Shown here piece after piece: positions 1 to 9,443 of a stretch of DNA of 64,000 nucleotides (within the stretch, counting starts at the first letter, position 1; every line of letters begins with the position of its first letter). The notes below the pieces were generated by a model that had not been told where the DNA came from, did not search any database, and was given only the letters and a program-made list of their open reading frames with translations. The DNA lies in NCBI GenBank assembly GCA_964634815.1, contig CAZWMD010000009.1:55535-119534 (forward strand). The letters are read 5' to 3'. A program made the translations under genes and the position numbers. The stretch is from JALZVT01 sp964634815 (GTDB taxonomy: Bacteria > Pseudomonadota > Gammaproteobacteria > Pseudomonadales > Azotimanducaceae).

Positions 1-108
1 CAGCTAACACAGGAACAGATGGCTCAGGCCGTCAAAATGCTGGGAGCAAAGCTTGAGTCTGAATATTTCCAGGTCTCCAGTCCTGGCAAGTTTAAATCAG
101 ATGCCTAA
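1..108 (+). CDS. C-terminal fragment of an unknown protein
   Basis: The frame is open from the first base and gives 35 residues ending in SSPGKFKSDA, with TAA at 106-108. The start lies outside the window. The fragment is hydrophilic, with no motif I recognise, so no function is offered. Its stop overlaps the stop of the glycosyltransferase on the other strand in the tetranucleotide CTAA (105-108). The same arrangement occurs at two other convergent gene pairs in this window, which modestly supports this being a real gene end. A fortuitous open frame cannot be excluded at this length. Confidence 0.4.
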   Translation, partial: QLTQEQMAQAVKMLGAKLESEYFQVSSPGKFKSDA

Positions 109-3100
109 CGCTTAAGCCAAGGCCAAACAGTCCTCGGTGGGGAGGCAAGTGACATGTCATCCCCGTTTAAACTCAGGTTTGGGTTGTAAAAAGGGTCCTG
201 TTCCAGGGCATCACCCCAACGACGCTGCATGTAATGCACTTCTTTCTCAAATCGCTGAAACTTGTCGTCATCCATATCGGAGCCGCGACTGGCTGATTCC
301 ATATGAAATAATGTCGCATGCGGCGTCCACAAATTACGATAACCAGCCTCCCTTAGCCTCAGACAAAAGTCGACATCATTAAAAGCAACGGCCAGGTTTG
401 TTTCATCCAAACCACCTAGTTCCTCATAGACTGAGCGCTTAACAACCAGGCACGCACCTGTTGACCCCGAAAGTTCCTGGCAAAGCTGCAGCCGGCCGAA
501 GTAGCCTGGGTGAGCCACATCAACGTTTCTATGAAGATGATTTGCCACGCCCATAACACCAAGCACAACCCCACCATGTTGAACACTGCGATCGGCATAA
601 AGCAGACGGGCACCCACACTACCCACGCCTTCCCGGACAGCCAGAGCCATCATCTCACTTAACCAGTCGTCTTCTATCATTTGGATGTCGTCGTTTAACA
701 AACAAAGATATTCAGATTCAACATGATCTACCGCAAAGTTGTTGATCGCTGAATAGTTGAACGGCTTGTCGTAGCGCAGCACCCGAACATTCGCTTCCTT
801 TTCAAGGGACTCAAGCAACGCAAGAGCAGCTTCATCACGACTGCCGTTATCGATAACGACCACTTTTACATTTTCATAACTGGTTTGATTCAGCAATCCA
901 GCCATACAGTCACCGAGCAGTTGCGCGTTATCGCGAGTAGGCACGATAACGGAAACTTCTGGCCGCTTTTTAGGTAGAGGCCAGCGAACACGTAAATACC
1001 CGCCTACTCCAGCAGGTTCTACGACAACGCCAGCTTCGTCTTGCAGATGCTCCTGCACCGCACGCACACCTGCAGCCACTGCTCGATCCAGGTGGTCAGT
1101 AGAAAAAGAACCCGAGCCACTAAAGACTCGCCAGTGATAAAGAATATGGGGAATATGAGCGATGCGATTGGGCTGAGAGTACTTCACTACCCGTAACGCA
1201 AGATCGTGATCCTGACTTCCGTCAAGATCACATCTCAGGCCACCAAGCTTCTTTATGAGTTCTGCACGATAAACCCCAAGATGGCTGATGCAATTCTGGC
1301 CCAATAACAGTTCGTAGTTAAAACTCGACTTAAAGTAGGGTTCGTATCGGACACCATGCTCATCAATCTTGTCTTCGTCGCTGAATAGCAAATCAAGCTC
1401 CGGGTTCTGATTGAGCTCATTCACCACCATATAAAGCGCTCGAGCAGACAGAACGTCATCGTGATCAAGCAGTGCAACAAACTCACCCTCAACCATCTCC
1501 AGAGCACTATTGGTACAGTTAGCTATTCCACCCTGCTCGTCCCGAAAAACATAACGCACTCGGGCATCGCGTTTTGCATACTCCTTAATAAGACGGCGTG
1601 GCTCATCTTGAGGTGAGTGATCGTCGGCAATACACAGCTCCCAGTTGTCATAAGTCTGGGCTAAAACTGAATCAATACAGGCCTGCAGGTACTCAGGAGA
1701 TGTGTTGTAGACCGGCAACACAACCGACACCAACGGCTGATACTTGAAGCCTTGGTGATGACGACGCATGGCGTCAAGATCAGCCTGTGAGAACGTATCG
1801 TACTTCGCTATCCATTCTATGTAACTTTCGCCAGTGGCGTGCGACAGCCCAAGCCTCTTGGCGGCAGCTGTCTGGTTTCGCAATCGTTTAACGCTGTCAA
1901 TCAGTCCTCGCTGTTTCAACCCGGCAATAGCACGACGCCGCCCATCTGGTGAACGCAAAGCCCGGATAACCGAGCCGGTGGCGCTGGATGACTGACCAAG
2001 ACGGCGCAAGAGTGGATTTTTTCCAGCCTGCAGCCCACGGCCGATAAGTCGAAGTGGCGCCGAAAACCGCCAGGAAGTACTGGCTTCCATTTGCCGGATA
2101 TGATCAGTTAGCTTCAATGCCAGAGTTTCGTTGTGAACACTTTGTTGACTGGTATCGGCGAGACTCTGTTGTACGTCTGTTAGCAAGTTACGGACTTCAG
2201 ACAGCTCTTGTCGCAGAGCTGCTTCGCGGGCTTCTATCTGCGCCAGTTGCTCTTCTCTCTGCGCTAATTGACTCTCACTCTGGGCCAGTTGCTCCTCGTG
2301 CTGTGCATTGCTTTCTCCAAGCAACAACACGTCTCTTTCCAATTCAACGCGCTCTTGATTCAAACGCTGAGTGGTTTGTACCGCTTCATGACGTTGCGCA
2401 TCAATACGACTGAGCTCACTGCGTAAACCCAGAATATCTGATGCTTGCCGCGCTTCTCGATGCAGCGGTAGAGACATGCTATTGAATTTCTCTCGAACCT
2501 GACGCTCCTGCGCGGGCGACAGCTGGGTGAGCCATTCGATGGCCTTGCTCTGAGATGCACCAACGCCAAGCACCCCAAGGCCATGACCATGCTCGAACGC
2601 AAAAGACGGATATTGAGTAGAAATCTCGCGCCAAAATTCTTGTACGCCGAAGTCACGTTCATACACGTTAATGTCATGAAAAAGCACTACCGCTCTGTCA
2701 CTGAGCTTGGGTAGCCAAGTTTCGAAATCATGGCTCACCGCATCAAGCGTATGTAACCCGTCGATATGTAACAGATCGATACTGCCATCCGCAAACTTGC
2801 CGACTGCATTGTCAAAGGTTGTTCGCACCAAATCAGAAAACGCCGCATAGCGTTGATCATGATATTCTTTCAGCTCGATGTAGGTTTCGCTCGGATAGTC
2901 TCCGGTATGCGAGTCACCGTCCCAGGTATCTATGGCATGTGCACGAGTAGGCAGCTCGAGATGTTTGATCGCCTGACAAAATGCACAGTAGGAAACTCCG
3001 CCGTGGGTGCCAAGCTCAACCAGGCTGTCCGGTGCTACCGCGTCAATAATCCAGAAAGCAAAAGGCAAATGACCAATCCACGCACTTGAAATATCAATGC

Positions 3101-3143
3101 GCTCGGGGTGCAAGGTCATGATCGGGCGATTTAGTTTCTGCAT
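105..3143 (-). CDS. Methyltransferase-like / coiled-coil / double family-2 glycosyltransferase
   Basis: A 1012-residue protein with three parts. Residues about 30-190 resemble a class I SAM-dependent methyltransferase of the Methyltransf_24 kind (VELGTHGGVS, LLHIDGLHT, VLFHDINV). Residues about 240-350 are a charged coiled coil with near-identical heptads around EEQLAQ and ESQLAQ. Two GT-A family-2 glycosyltransferase domains follow, starting near residue 470 (SVVLPVYNTS, later DHDDVLS) and near 726 (SVIVPTRDN, later LLNDDIQM). DHDD and NDD are the expected metal and nucleotide-sugar motifs. There is no signal peptide, so it is probably cytoplasmic. The family usually works in O-antigen or other surface-glycan assembly; that role is inferred. 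The neighbour at 3297 is a helicase, so no glycan operon is visible. ATG chosen at 3143. Confidence 0.85.
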   Translation of the reverse strand: MQKLNRPIMTLHPERIDISSAWIGHLPFAFWIIDAVAPDSLVELGTHGGVSYCAFCQAIKHLELPTRAHAIDTWDGDSHTGDYPSETYIELKEYHDQRYAAFSDLVRTTFDNAVGKFADGSIDLLHIDGLHTLDAVSHDFETWLPKLSDRAVVLFHDINVYERDFGVQEFWREISTQYPSFAFEHGHGLGVLGVGASQSKAIEWLTQLSPAQERQVREKFNSMSLPLHREARQASDILGLRSELSRIDAQRHEAVQTTQRLNQERVELERDVLLLGESNAQHEEQLAQSESQLAQREEQLAQIEAREAALRQELSEVRNLLTDVQQSLADTSQQSVHNETLALKLTDHIRQMEASTSWRFSAPLRLIGRGLQAGKNPLLRRLGQSSSATGSVIRALRSPDGRRRAIAGLKQRGLIDSVKRLRNQTAAAKRLGLSHATGESYIEWIAKYDTFSQADLDAMRRHHQGFKYQPLVSVVLPVYNTSPEYLQACIDSVLAQTYDNWELCIADDHSPQDEPRRLIKEYAKRDARVRYVFRDEQGGIANCTNSALEMVEGEFVALLDHDDVLSARALYMVVNELNQNPELDLLFSDEDKIDEHGVRYEPYFKSSFNYELLLGQNCISHLGVYRAELIKKLGGLRCDLDGSQDHDLALRVVKYSQPNRIAHIPHILYHWRVFSGSGSFSTDHLDRAVAAGVRAVQEHLQDEAGVVVEPAGVGGYLRVRWPLPKKRPEVSVIVPTRDNAQLLGDCMAGLLNQTSYENVKVVVIDNGSRDEAALALLESLEKEANVRVLRYDKPFNYSAINNFAVDHVESEYLCLLNDDIQMIEDDWLSEMMALAVREGVGSVGARLLYADRSVQHGGVVLGVMGVANHLHRNVDVAHPGYFGRLQLCQELSGSTGACLVVKRSVYEELGGLDETNLAVAFNDVDFCLRLREAGYRNLWTPHATLFHMESASRGSDMDDDKFQRFEKEVHYMQRRWGDALEQDPFYNPNLSLNGDDMSLASPPRTVWPWLKR

Positions 3144-3296
3144 CTTCTACATCAGAGCTCTTGAAATTCGAAACCTGTTTTCCGGGCCATATCCTGATAA
3201 ACCAGCACAGTGTACAGATCGTTCGAGATGAATCTATCCTCAGACGCAGCCAGGGTTAAATCGGCCAAGGTTAGCCACCTCATTTAGGCCGCTCCT

Positions 3297-5405
3297 TCAA
3301 CTCGATGGCACACGATAATTCAAATCACGAGCGTAGGGTGGCAGCGAATCCAGCAAGGTTCTGCCGTAGCGCTTCGTTACGAGCCGCTTGTCGAGGCAGG
3401 TAATCAGTCCGTGATCGCCTTCGTGTCTAATCAGACGACCACAGGATTGCACCAGTCTGATGATAGCGTCGGGTACTGAGATATCCATAAACGCGTTGCG
3501 CCCCTGCGACTCTACCCATTCCGCCAATGCTTGATCCAACGGATCATCTGGCACAGAGAAAGGCAGCTTCACCAGGATGACATGGCGACAATAATCGTCA
3601 GGCAAATCCACCCCTTCTGCAAAACTTGCGACTCCAGCCAGGTAAGCAGCTTCTCCAGCGTCCACACTAGCCCGGTGTTCGTTCATGAGTTTCTGTTTAC
3701 TTCCTGATCCCTGCCAGCGGATAGAATCAGACAAATCCATCGGTAACAAAGCCCGAACTTCCTTCAACTGGCGCCAGGACGTGAAAAGAATCAGCGCGCT
3801 GGTCCGTTCTGCAAGCAAACCAGGCAAGAGCTGGGCTACCTCCGCAGAATGCCCTGCAAAATCCCTGGGTTCCGTCTGCATTTCAGGAACTCGAAATGCA
3901 GCAATCCGGGCGTAGTCAAAAGGACTTGGTATACGTTGCGCCGCACAGCCCTCGGGCAGCCCTGCCCGCTCGAGAAAGCTATCGAAGTCTCCGGCGGCGG
4001 TTAAGGTGGCCGAAGTACAGATCGCTGCTTCAGCAACGTTCCACAGGGCATCCATCAACAAATCTCCGGGCAACAGCGGAGCGCTGATGAGCTCATAGTC
4101 TTCGAACTGTTGATTAACCCAGCGAGCCCGTTCGGGGGCAGATTTATCCGCCCCATCGAGAGTCACCGGTTTAGCGTAGTCATGCATTAGACCAACAATA
4201 GATTCTGCTCTTGCCTGAAACTGTCCAACAGCACCTAACCAGTCTTCCGCCTCGAAGGCGTTGCTCCATTGACGATCCCCATCGAGCACTTCCTGCAGCA
4301 TGTCTCGAACAGTTTCCAGCGCGGATTCTATCGACTCGGCACCCGGTATCGCAGCCCCGGCCGCGGAGACGATATTCTCTGGCACTTCGCCATACACAAA
4401 TCGATAAGTGAGTAGCTCATCATCCCGCGCGTCAAAGGGCAGCTCGGCAATGAGATCTGACAGGGCATGCAGAACCTCTGAGAACAGCGTGCAATCCGCA
4501 GCCAGGTTTTGCGCCACACTTTCAAGCTCTCGGGGGCGGCCAAATCGCTGAGTTAGCGTTGCAACGCCGGAGGCTACGGTATCAAGCCACTGCAACGCAC
4601 TACGAAGCCTGGCGCGGTGGGTGAAATGTTGCTGCGTCTTGCCCGGCAAATGATGAGCTTCATCGATGATGTAGATACAGTCTTCCGGGTCGGGCAATAC
4701 CGCTCCCCCGCCGAGGCTCAGATCTGCCAACAACAGATCATGGTTGACCACAATGACATCTGCCCCTTCCAATTCGCCTCTGGATCGAAAGAACGGACAC
4801 TGCTTGAAGTAGCTACAACGATTGTTGCTACAGCCCCGATGATCAGTGGTCACACCACGCCACAGCTCCGGCTCTATGCCGTCTTCCCAGGAATCCACTT
4901 CCCCGTCCCAGTGACCCGCGCCAAACTCGCTAAGCATCCGCTCGTAGAGTGCTCGGCCCTCCGCGTCTACTGACTCCAGGGTGGGAATCAGCTGTTGCTG
5001 AGCATCTCCCTGCAGATTGTCATCGAGCCGTTTAAGGCAGACATAACGCTGACGCCCTTTGGCCAGAGCAAAACTGAACCGAATACCCGCATTGTTTTGA
5101 AGATCAGGCAAATCCCGCAAGATCACCTGTTCCTGCAATGCCACAGTTGCGGTGGAGATAACCACTCGCTTACCCGTGGCCTTGCCGATGGGGATGGCGG
5201 CCAGCGCATAGGCCGCCGTCTTACCTGTGCCCGTGCCCGCCTCAATGGCAGCAACTCTGGGTCTTGCCCCCGAAAGTGTTCGAGCCACCAGCGCGATCAT
5301 CTCCCGCTGGCCCCGTCGGCTCTTGAAATCTCGAGCTCCCAGCCAGTTACGATAACCTTGCTGGATTTCTGTTTTCACCTCATCGCTAAGCGTACTGACT
5401 GACAT
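3297..5405 (-). CDS. dinG: ATP-dependent DNA helicase DinG
   Basis: A 702-residue XPD-like superfamily 2 helicase, close to the length of E. coli DinG (716). Visible motifs: Walker A EAGTGTGKT (residues 55-63), DEAH box at 248-251 (IIDEAHHLPG), and four cysteines spaced for the family's iron-sulphur cluster (C123 in YVC; C192, C197 and C203 in the GCSNNRCSYFKQC segment). The C-terminal helicase domain contains SFAEGVDLPDD and VQSCGRLIRH. DinG is a 5'-3' helicase that unwinds R-loops and D-loops and helps repair of damaged or transcribed DNA. It starts with ATG at 5405 and appears monocistronic, with about 130 bp to the divergent dehydrogenase gene. No SOS box was identified by eye. Confidence 0.93.
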   Translation of the reverse strand: MSVSTLSDEVKTEIQQGYRNWLGARDFKSRRGQREMIALVARTLSGARPRVAAIEAGTGTGKTAAYALAAIPIGKATGKRVVISTATVALQEQVILRDLPDLQNNAGIRFSFALAKGRQRYVCLKRLDDNLQGDAQQQLIPTLESVDAEGRALYERMLSEFGAGHWDGEVDSWEDGIEPELWRGVTTDHRGCSNNRCSYFKQCPFFRSRGELEGADVIVVNHDLLLADLSLGGGAVLPDPEDCIYIIDEAHHLPGKTQQHFTHRARLRSALQWLDTVASGVATLTQRFGRPRELESVAQNLAADCTLFSEVLHALSDLIAELPFDARDDELLTYRFVYGEVPENIVSAAGAAIPGAESIESALETVRDMLQEVLDGDRQWSNAFEAEDWLGAVGQFQARAESIVGLMHDYAKPVTLDGADKSAPERARWVNQQFEDYELISAPLLPGDLLMDALWNVAEAAICTSATLTAAGDFDSFLERAGLPEGCAAQRIPSPFDYARIAAFRVPEMQTEPRDFAGHSAEVAQLLPGLLAERTSALILFTSWRQLKEVRALLPMDLSDSIRWQGSGSKQKLMNEHRASVDAGEAAYLAGVASFAEGVDLPDDYCRHVILVKLPFSVPDDPLDQALAEWVESQGRNAFMDISVPDAIIRLVQSCGRLIRHEGDHGLITCLDKRLVTKRYGRTLLDSLPPYARDLNYRVPSS

Positions 5406-5539
5406 GTGATGGCGGCAGAATTCCTGAAGATCGGGTCGCTAAAAAGCGCTGGGGCGACTTTCTGGCGATGCAGTATTCAAAGTGACGTTACAATGGCGCA
5501 GTTTAGACGATCCGCCTATGTCGCAGTAGAGGACAAACC

Positions 5540-6691
5540 ATGCTCAAAATACAGAAACCTAATGTTGCGGTCCTGACTGGACTGCTGGCCTGCATCGCCG
5601 GCATCGCCTCCCCGGCCACCCTGGCGGTGAAACCCGACGTCACCAGGCTGGCACTTCCACCTGGTTTTAGCATTGAGGTGGTGACCAGCGAGGTACCCAA
5701 TGCAAGGCAAATGGCGCTGTCGGAAAATGGCGTGCTGTACGTCGGTAGCCGCCGGGCCGGCAACGTCTATGCGGTGACTAACTGGCAGTCGACTCCACCT
5801 GAAGCAATCAAGGTCCAAACCATTGCCTCTGGACTGAAGATGCCCAGCGGACTGGTATGGCACAACAACAATCTTTACGTAGGCGCGCTGAATCAAATAC
5901 TGAGCTTTGAGAACATCGATGAACACCTGGCATCGCCGATTGTTCCCAAAATCATCACCGACACACTACCCGACAAAGAGCATCATGGCTGGAAGTATCT
6001 GGCGATCGGACCAGACGGAGATTTGTTTGTACCGGTAGGTGCCCCTTGCAATATCTGCAAGTCAAAAGACCCCAGGTTCGCCTCCATCTTAAAAATGAAT
6101 CTGAAAACAGGTGCCGCCAGTCTCTATGCTGAGGGGGTAAGAAATACGGTGGGTATGGCCACACACCCAGACACCAAAGTGCTGTACTTCACCGACAATG
6201 GTCGCGACAGGCTAGGTGATGACGTACCGGCAGAAGAGATTAATCGCGTAACAACTCCTGGGCGACACTACGGTTACCCCTACGTGCACGCTGGCGATAT
6301 TCAAGATCCAAAGTTTGGCGACGGTCACAAAGGAGAAGACTACGAGCCACCACTGCTGAAGATTCAGGCACACTCGGCGGCGCTGGGTATCGATTTCTAT
6401 ACCGCAGAACATGCGGGGCGAACGTTTCCTGAACGCTACAAAAACGCATTGTTTATCGCCGAACACGGCTCGTGGAATCGGACGGAAAAGGTCGGTTATC
6501 GGGTGAGCGTCATGTTCGAGACCAGCGAGGGGCCGCAATACGCGCCGTTCATTACTGGCTGGCTCGAAGGCCAGGCCAATTGGGGCAGACCTAACGACGT
6601 ATTAGTGACGCCAAAAGGCAATTTGCTAATCTCCGACGATCAGACCGGCAGCATCTATCGCGTGAGTTATACCTCTTTAGATAAGTTCTAG
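5540..6691 (+). CDS. PQQ-type sugar/sorbosone dehydrogenase family protein
   Basis: A 383-residue exported protein. The first 30 residues form a Sec signal peptide ending near TLAV. The rest is a six-bladed propeller of the soluble glucose/sorbosone dehydrogenase family: repeated blade segments such as MALSENGVLYVGSR, LVWHNNNLYVGAL and LAIGPDGDLFVPVG, plus EEINRVTTPGRHYGYP and FIAEHGSWNR. These enzymes oxidise sugars in the periplasm using PQQ, though many members lack a proven substrate. A CNIC pair sits near residue 173. The ATG at 5540 has an AGAGGA ribosome site 5-6 bases upstream. It converges on the transglycosylase-like gene 28 bp away. Substrate unknown. Confidence 0.8.
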   Translation: MLKIQKPNVAVLTGLLACIAGIASPATLAVKPDVTRLALPPGFSIEVVTSEVPNARQMALSENGVLYVGSRRAGNVYAVTNWQSTPPEAIKVQTIASGLKMPSGLVWHNNNLYVGALNQILSFENIDEHLASPIVPKIITDTLPDKEHHGWKYLAIGPDGDLFVPVGAPCNICKSKDPRFASILKMNLKTGAASLYAEGVRNTVGMATHPDTKVLYFTDNGRDRLGDDVPAEEINRVTTPGRHYGYPYVHAGDIQDPKFGDGHKGEDYEPPLLKIQAHSAALGIDFYTAEHAGRTFPERYKNALFIAEHGSWNRTEKVGYRVSVMFETSEGPQYAPFITGWLEGQANWGRPNDVLVTPKGNLLISDDQTGSIYRVSYTSLDKF

Positions 6692-6696
6692 CTGCT

Positions 6697-6727
6697 GGAG
6701 TTCTAAAAGAGCCGGAGTTCTAAAAGA
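6697..6727. repeat. 14-bp direct repeat at a convergent gene junction
   Basis: GGAGTTCTAAAAGA occurs at 6697-6710 and again at 6714-6727, between the dehydrogenase stop (6691) and the end of the next gene (6720). It reads like a small local duplication. No function is assigned. Confidence 0.6.
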
Positions 6728-7355
6728 ACAAAAAACGTTTTTTGCGCTCAAGCCTTTTTCGACATCCGTTGAGCTGAGTCTGGTACTGGGTTGCGCGAGC
6801 CGCTACGGTACGAGCATAACGTTGTACCTGTGGTTTCCTACGATAACTGCCTCGAGCGTAGCCTCCCTGCCCCTCGTGATAGGCCAGATAGAGTTGCTCA
6901 GCGTTGCTCTTGGCGATCCCCAGTTTCTTGTGTGACACCGTGTTGTACCAGCCAATGAAATCAACCGCATCAGAGAACTTGTTTCTATCCGCAAGCACAC
7001 TACGGGTAGCACGCTTGTAGGTATCCCAAGTGCCATTTGTGGCTTGAGCATAGCCATAAGCGCTTGAAGGCCGTTTCCAGGGAACAACGCCCAAGAGTTT
7101 TTTCCTCGGCGGTCGAGCGCGCGAATCGAAACTTGATTCGCGCTGCACAAACGCCATTTGCACTGCAATCGGTACGCCCCACCGACGCTCGCTTTTTGCT
7201 GCTGCCTTAAACCATTTGGGATGTTCCTGAAATATCGAGCAGAGATTATCCTGACGTGCTGGTGGTTGGCTTGCACAGCCTTTCACAAACAGCAACACCA
7301 TCACTGCACTAAAGATCAGTCCACAACGTAAAAGTACTTTCTGTCGCTTACACAT
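6720..7355 (-). CDS. Transglycosylase SLT-domain lipoprotein-like protein
   Basis: 211 residues. An N-terminal hydrophobic segment (residues 11-26) ends in VKGC, a near-lipobox with an unusual Lys at -2. A lysozyme-like fold follows: the ES of FVQRESSFD (about residues 70-78) is the expected catalytic Glu and Ser of an SLT domain, and AYGYAQATNGTW and YNTVSH follow in the usual order. Such proteins cleave peptidoglycan glycan strands at the outer membrane. The C-terminus is strongly basic (RKRLERKKR). The gene starts 3 bp after the ligA stop, so it is almost certainly cotranscribed with ligA. Family membership is likely; in vivo activity is not shown by the sequence. Confidence 0.75.
   Translation of the reverse strand: MCKRQKVLLRCGLIFSAVMVLLFVKGCASQPPARQDNLCSIFQEHPKWFKAAAKSERRWGVPIAVQMAFVQRESSFDSRARPPRKKLLGVVPWKRPSSAYGYAQATNGTWDTYKRATRSVLADRNKFSDAVDFIGWYNTVSHKKLGIAKSNAEQLYLAYHEGQGGYARGSYRRKPQVQRYARTVAARATQYQTQLNGCRKRLERKKRFLFF
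6729..6744. terminator. Perfect A/T palindrome, possible weak bidirectional terminator
   Basis: CAAAAAACGTTTTTTG is a perfect 16-bp palindrome lying in the last codons of the transglycosylase-like gene and 38 bp beyond the convergent dehydrogenase stop. On either strand it gives an A-tract, CpG centre and T-tract. It lacks the GC-rich stem of a standard intrinsic terminator, so the call rests mainly on position. Confidence 0.3.
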
Positions 7356-7358
7356 GAG

Positions 7359-9419
7359 CTATCCGTCGGGGCCAGTGTCTTGATTGCTCTCTTGGCTGCC
7401 AAAGAACGTAATCATCGCCTCTTCATCCATGACTGGAATGTCCAGTTCGTTCGCTTTCTTCAACTTGCTACCGGCACCAGGACCCGCAACAACCTGGGTC
7501 GTTTTCTTTGACACAGAACCTGCAACCTTTGCACCCAGTGCCTGCAATCTGGCCTTCGCTTCCGTACGCTTCATGGCCTCGAGAGTGCCGGTAAGAACCC
7601 AGGTTTGACCAGCAAGAGGCATTGCATCGCTCGCCTGCGGGGCTCCAACAACGTCCGGCCAATGCACACCTCGCTTAAGCAAATCGTCTACAAGTTGCGC
7701 GCTGGCTTCATCAGCAAAGTAATCAACTATCCGTTGGGCAACAACAGGTCCAACATCGTCAACCTCTTCCAGCTGTTCCAGATTTGCATCCCGGATTGCG
7801 GGCAAAGAACCAAAGTGTTGCGCCAACGCAAGTGAGGTGGCCTCACCAACCTCCCTAACCCCAAGCGCGTACAAGAATTTGGGTAGAGTTGTGGTCTTGC
7901 TTTTCTCGAGCGCAGCCAACAAGTTATCAGCCGATTTGTCTCCCATACGTGGCAACCTGGTGAGCTGCTCTGCCGTGAGATCGAAGAGATGGGCGGGATT
8001 CGAAATCAGGGACTCGGTAAGAAGAAGCTCAATAAGTTTGTCGCCGAGCCCCTCGATATCAAACGCCAGGCGCGACGCAAAATGACGGATACGTTCTTTT
8101 TGTTGTGCTGGACATTCCAGCCCCGGACACCGAACAACCACCTCGACATCGTCTTTCTCAAGGGCCGTCCCACAACTAGGGCAAGCCAGCGGTGCCTTGA
8201 CTCGTCTGGCGCCTTTGATGCGCTTACTCAGAACTACCTGAGCCACCTGTGGAATGACATCTCCGGCACGCCGCACGATTACGGTATCAGCACGCCGCAA
8301 GTCCAGCCGCTGTACTTCATCCATATTGTGAAGCGTGGCATTGCTAACCGTGACACCTCCAACAAACACTGGCTCGAGGCGGGCAACCGGGGTGACAGCT
8401 CCGGTACGGCCAACCTGATACTCAACGTCAAGAACGGTTGTTGTTGCCTCTTCAGCAGGGTATTTGTAGGCGATGGCCCAACGGGGCCGGCGTGTCACAT
8501 TACCCAGGCGCTTCTGCAAATCGAACCGATTCACTTTGACAACCGCACCGTCAATTTCGTAGCCAAGGTCAGCTCGTCGTTCCAGCAAGTTTTCAATGTA
8601 ATCCGCACATCCGTCACGCCCAATCACACAGGCGGTTGCCGGATTGGTCCGCAATCCCCAACCTGAGAAGGTGTCGAGAACCTCCCATTGACTGACGGGC
8701 TGCCAGTCACCCGTCACTCCAGCGCTATAGCAGAACATCGACAGAGGCCGTGCAGCCGTAAGCCTGGAATCAAGCTGACGCAAACTGCCCGCCGCTCCGT
8801 TACGAGGGTTAACCAGTGTTTTTTCGCCTCTTTCGCGTGCTTGTTCGTTAAACGCTGTGAAGTCAGCTGTTGGCATGTAGATTTCGCCACGCACTTCGAC
8901 ACTTGGTGGAATCAATTTTCCAGTAAGTCGCAGGGGAATGGCACCAATCGTCCGAACGTTCGCAGTAATATCCTCGCCGGTATTACCATCTCCACGAGTG
9001 GCGCCGGTAACCAGCACACCTTCTCTATAAAGCAGACTAACGGCAACTCCATCAATCTTGGGCTCGCAAGTAAACTCAAGCTCTTTGAAGTCAGCCGCAC
9101 CCACTCTGTCGGCAAGGCGTTTTAGCCAGTCGTCTAACTCATCAAGTTCCGAGCACTTATTCAGCGACAACATAGGCAGCTCGTGCTGCACCGAGTCAAA
9201 CTGATCGAGCGGCTTGGCGCCAACTCGTTGTGAGGGAGAGTCTGCAGTGCACAGCTCTGGATGAGCAGCTTCGAGTGCCAGTAGCTCATCCATCAGTGCG
9301 TCGAATTCAGAATCACTGATTTCTGGTGCATCAAGCACATGGTATCGATGCAGATGATGATCCAAAGTGCGGTGTAACTCCGCCGCACGTTTTTCTATCG
9401 CGCTGGTTATCTTGGTCAT
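7359..9419 (-). CDS. ligA: NAD-dependent DNA ligase LigA
   Basis: A 686-residue, full-length NAD+-dependent ligase that seals nicks in replication and repair. The order is canonical: N-terminal Ia domain with YHVLDAPEISDSEFD, adenylation domain with Lys121 in the KIDG motif, OB fold, four-cysteine zinc finger (CPSCG then CPGLECPAQ), helix-hairpin-helix repeats (PRMGDKSADNLL, VDDVGPVVAQRI) and a C-terminal BRCT domain from about residue 605 (AGQTWVLTGTLEAM). It starts at ATG 9419, 24 bp downstream of the zipA stop. The smc-zipA-ligA order is known from Pseudomonas and other gammaproteobacteria. Confidence 0.97.
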   Translation of the reverse strand: MTKITSAIEKRAAELHRTLDHHLHRYHVLDAPEISDSEFDALMDELLALEAAHPELCTADSPSQRVGAKPLDQFDSVQHELPMLSLNKCSELDELDDWLKRLADRVGAADFKELEFTCEPKIDGVAVSLLYREGVLVTGATRGDGNTGEDITANVRTIGAIPLRLTGKLIPPSVEVRGEIYMPTADFTAFNEQARERGEKTLVNPRNGAAGSLRQLDSRLTAARPLSMFCYSAGVTGDWQPVSQWEVLDTFSGWGLRTNPATACVIGRDGCADYIENLLERRADLGYEIDGAVVKVNRFDLQKRLGNVTRRPRWAIAYKYPAEEATTTVLDVEYQVGRTGAVTPVARLEPVFVGGVTVSNATLHNMDEVQRLDLRRADTVIVRRAGDVIPQVAQVVLSKRIKGARRVKAPLACPSCGTALEKDDVEVVVRCPGLECPAQQKERIRHFASRLAFDIEGLGDKLIELLLTESLISNPAHLFDLTAEQLTRLPRMGDKSADNLLAALEKSKTTTLPKFLYALGVREVGEATSLALAQHFGSLPAIRDANLEQLEEVDDVGPVVAQRIVDYFADEASAQLVDDLLKRGVHWPDVVGAPQASDAMPLAGQTWVLTGTLEAMKRTEAKARLQALGAKVAGSVSKKTTQVVAGPGAGSKLKKANELDIPVMDEEAMITFFGSQESNQDTGPDG

Positions 9420-9443
9420 GCGCTCACAGCAGGCAAAGACCGA

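Noticed and set aside
2226..2330. Short tandem repeat resembling a small CRISPR-like or VNTR array
   Set aside because: The repeats encode coiled-coil heptads in frame within the glycosyltransferase gene; there are no spacers of constant length.
7989..8666. A 225-residue + strand open frame antisense to ligA
   Set aside because: It lies wholly within the well-supported ligA gene in the opposite strand, has low-complexity composition and no motif; typical shadow frame.
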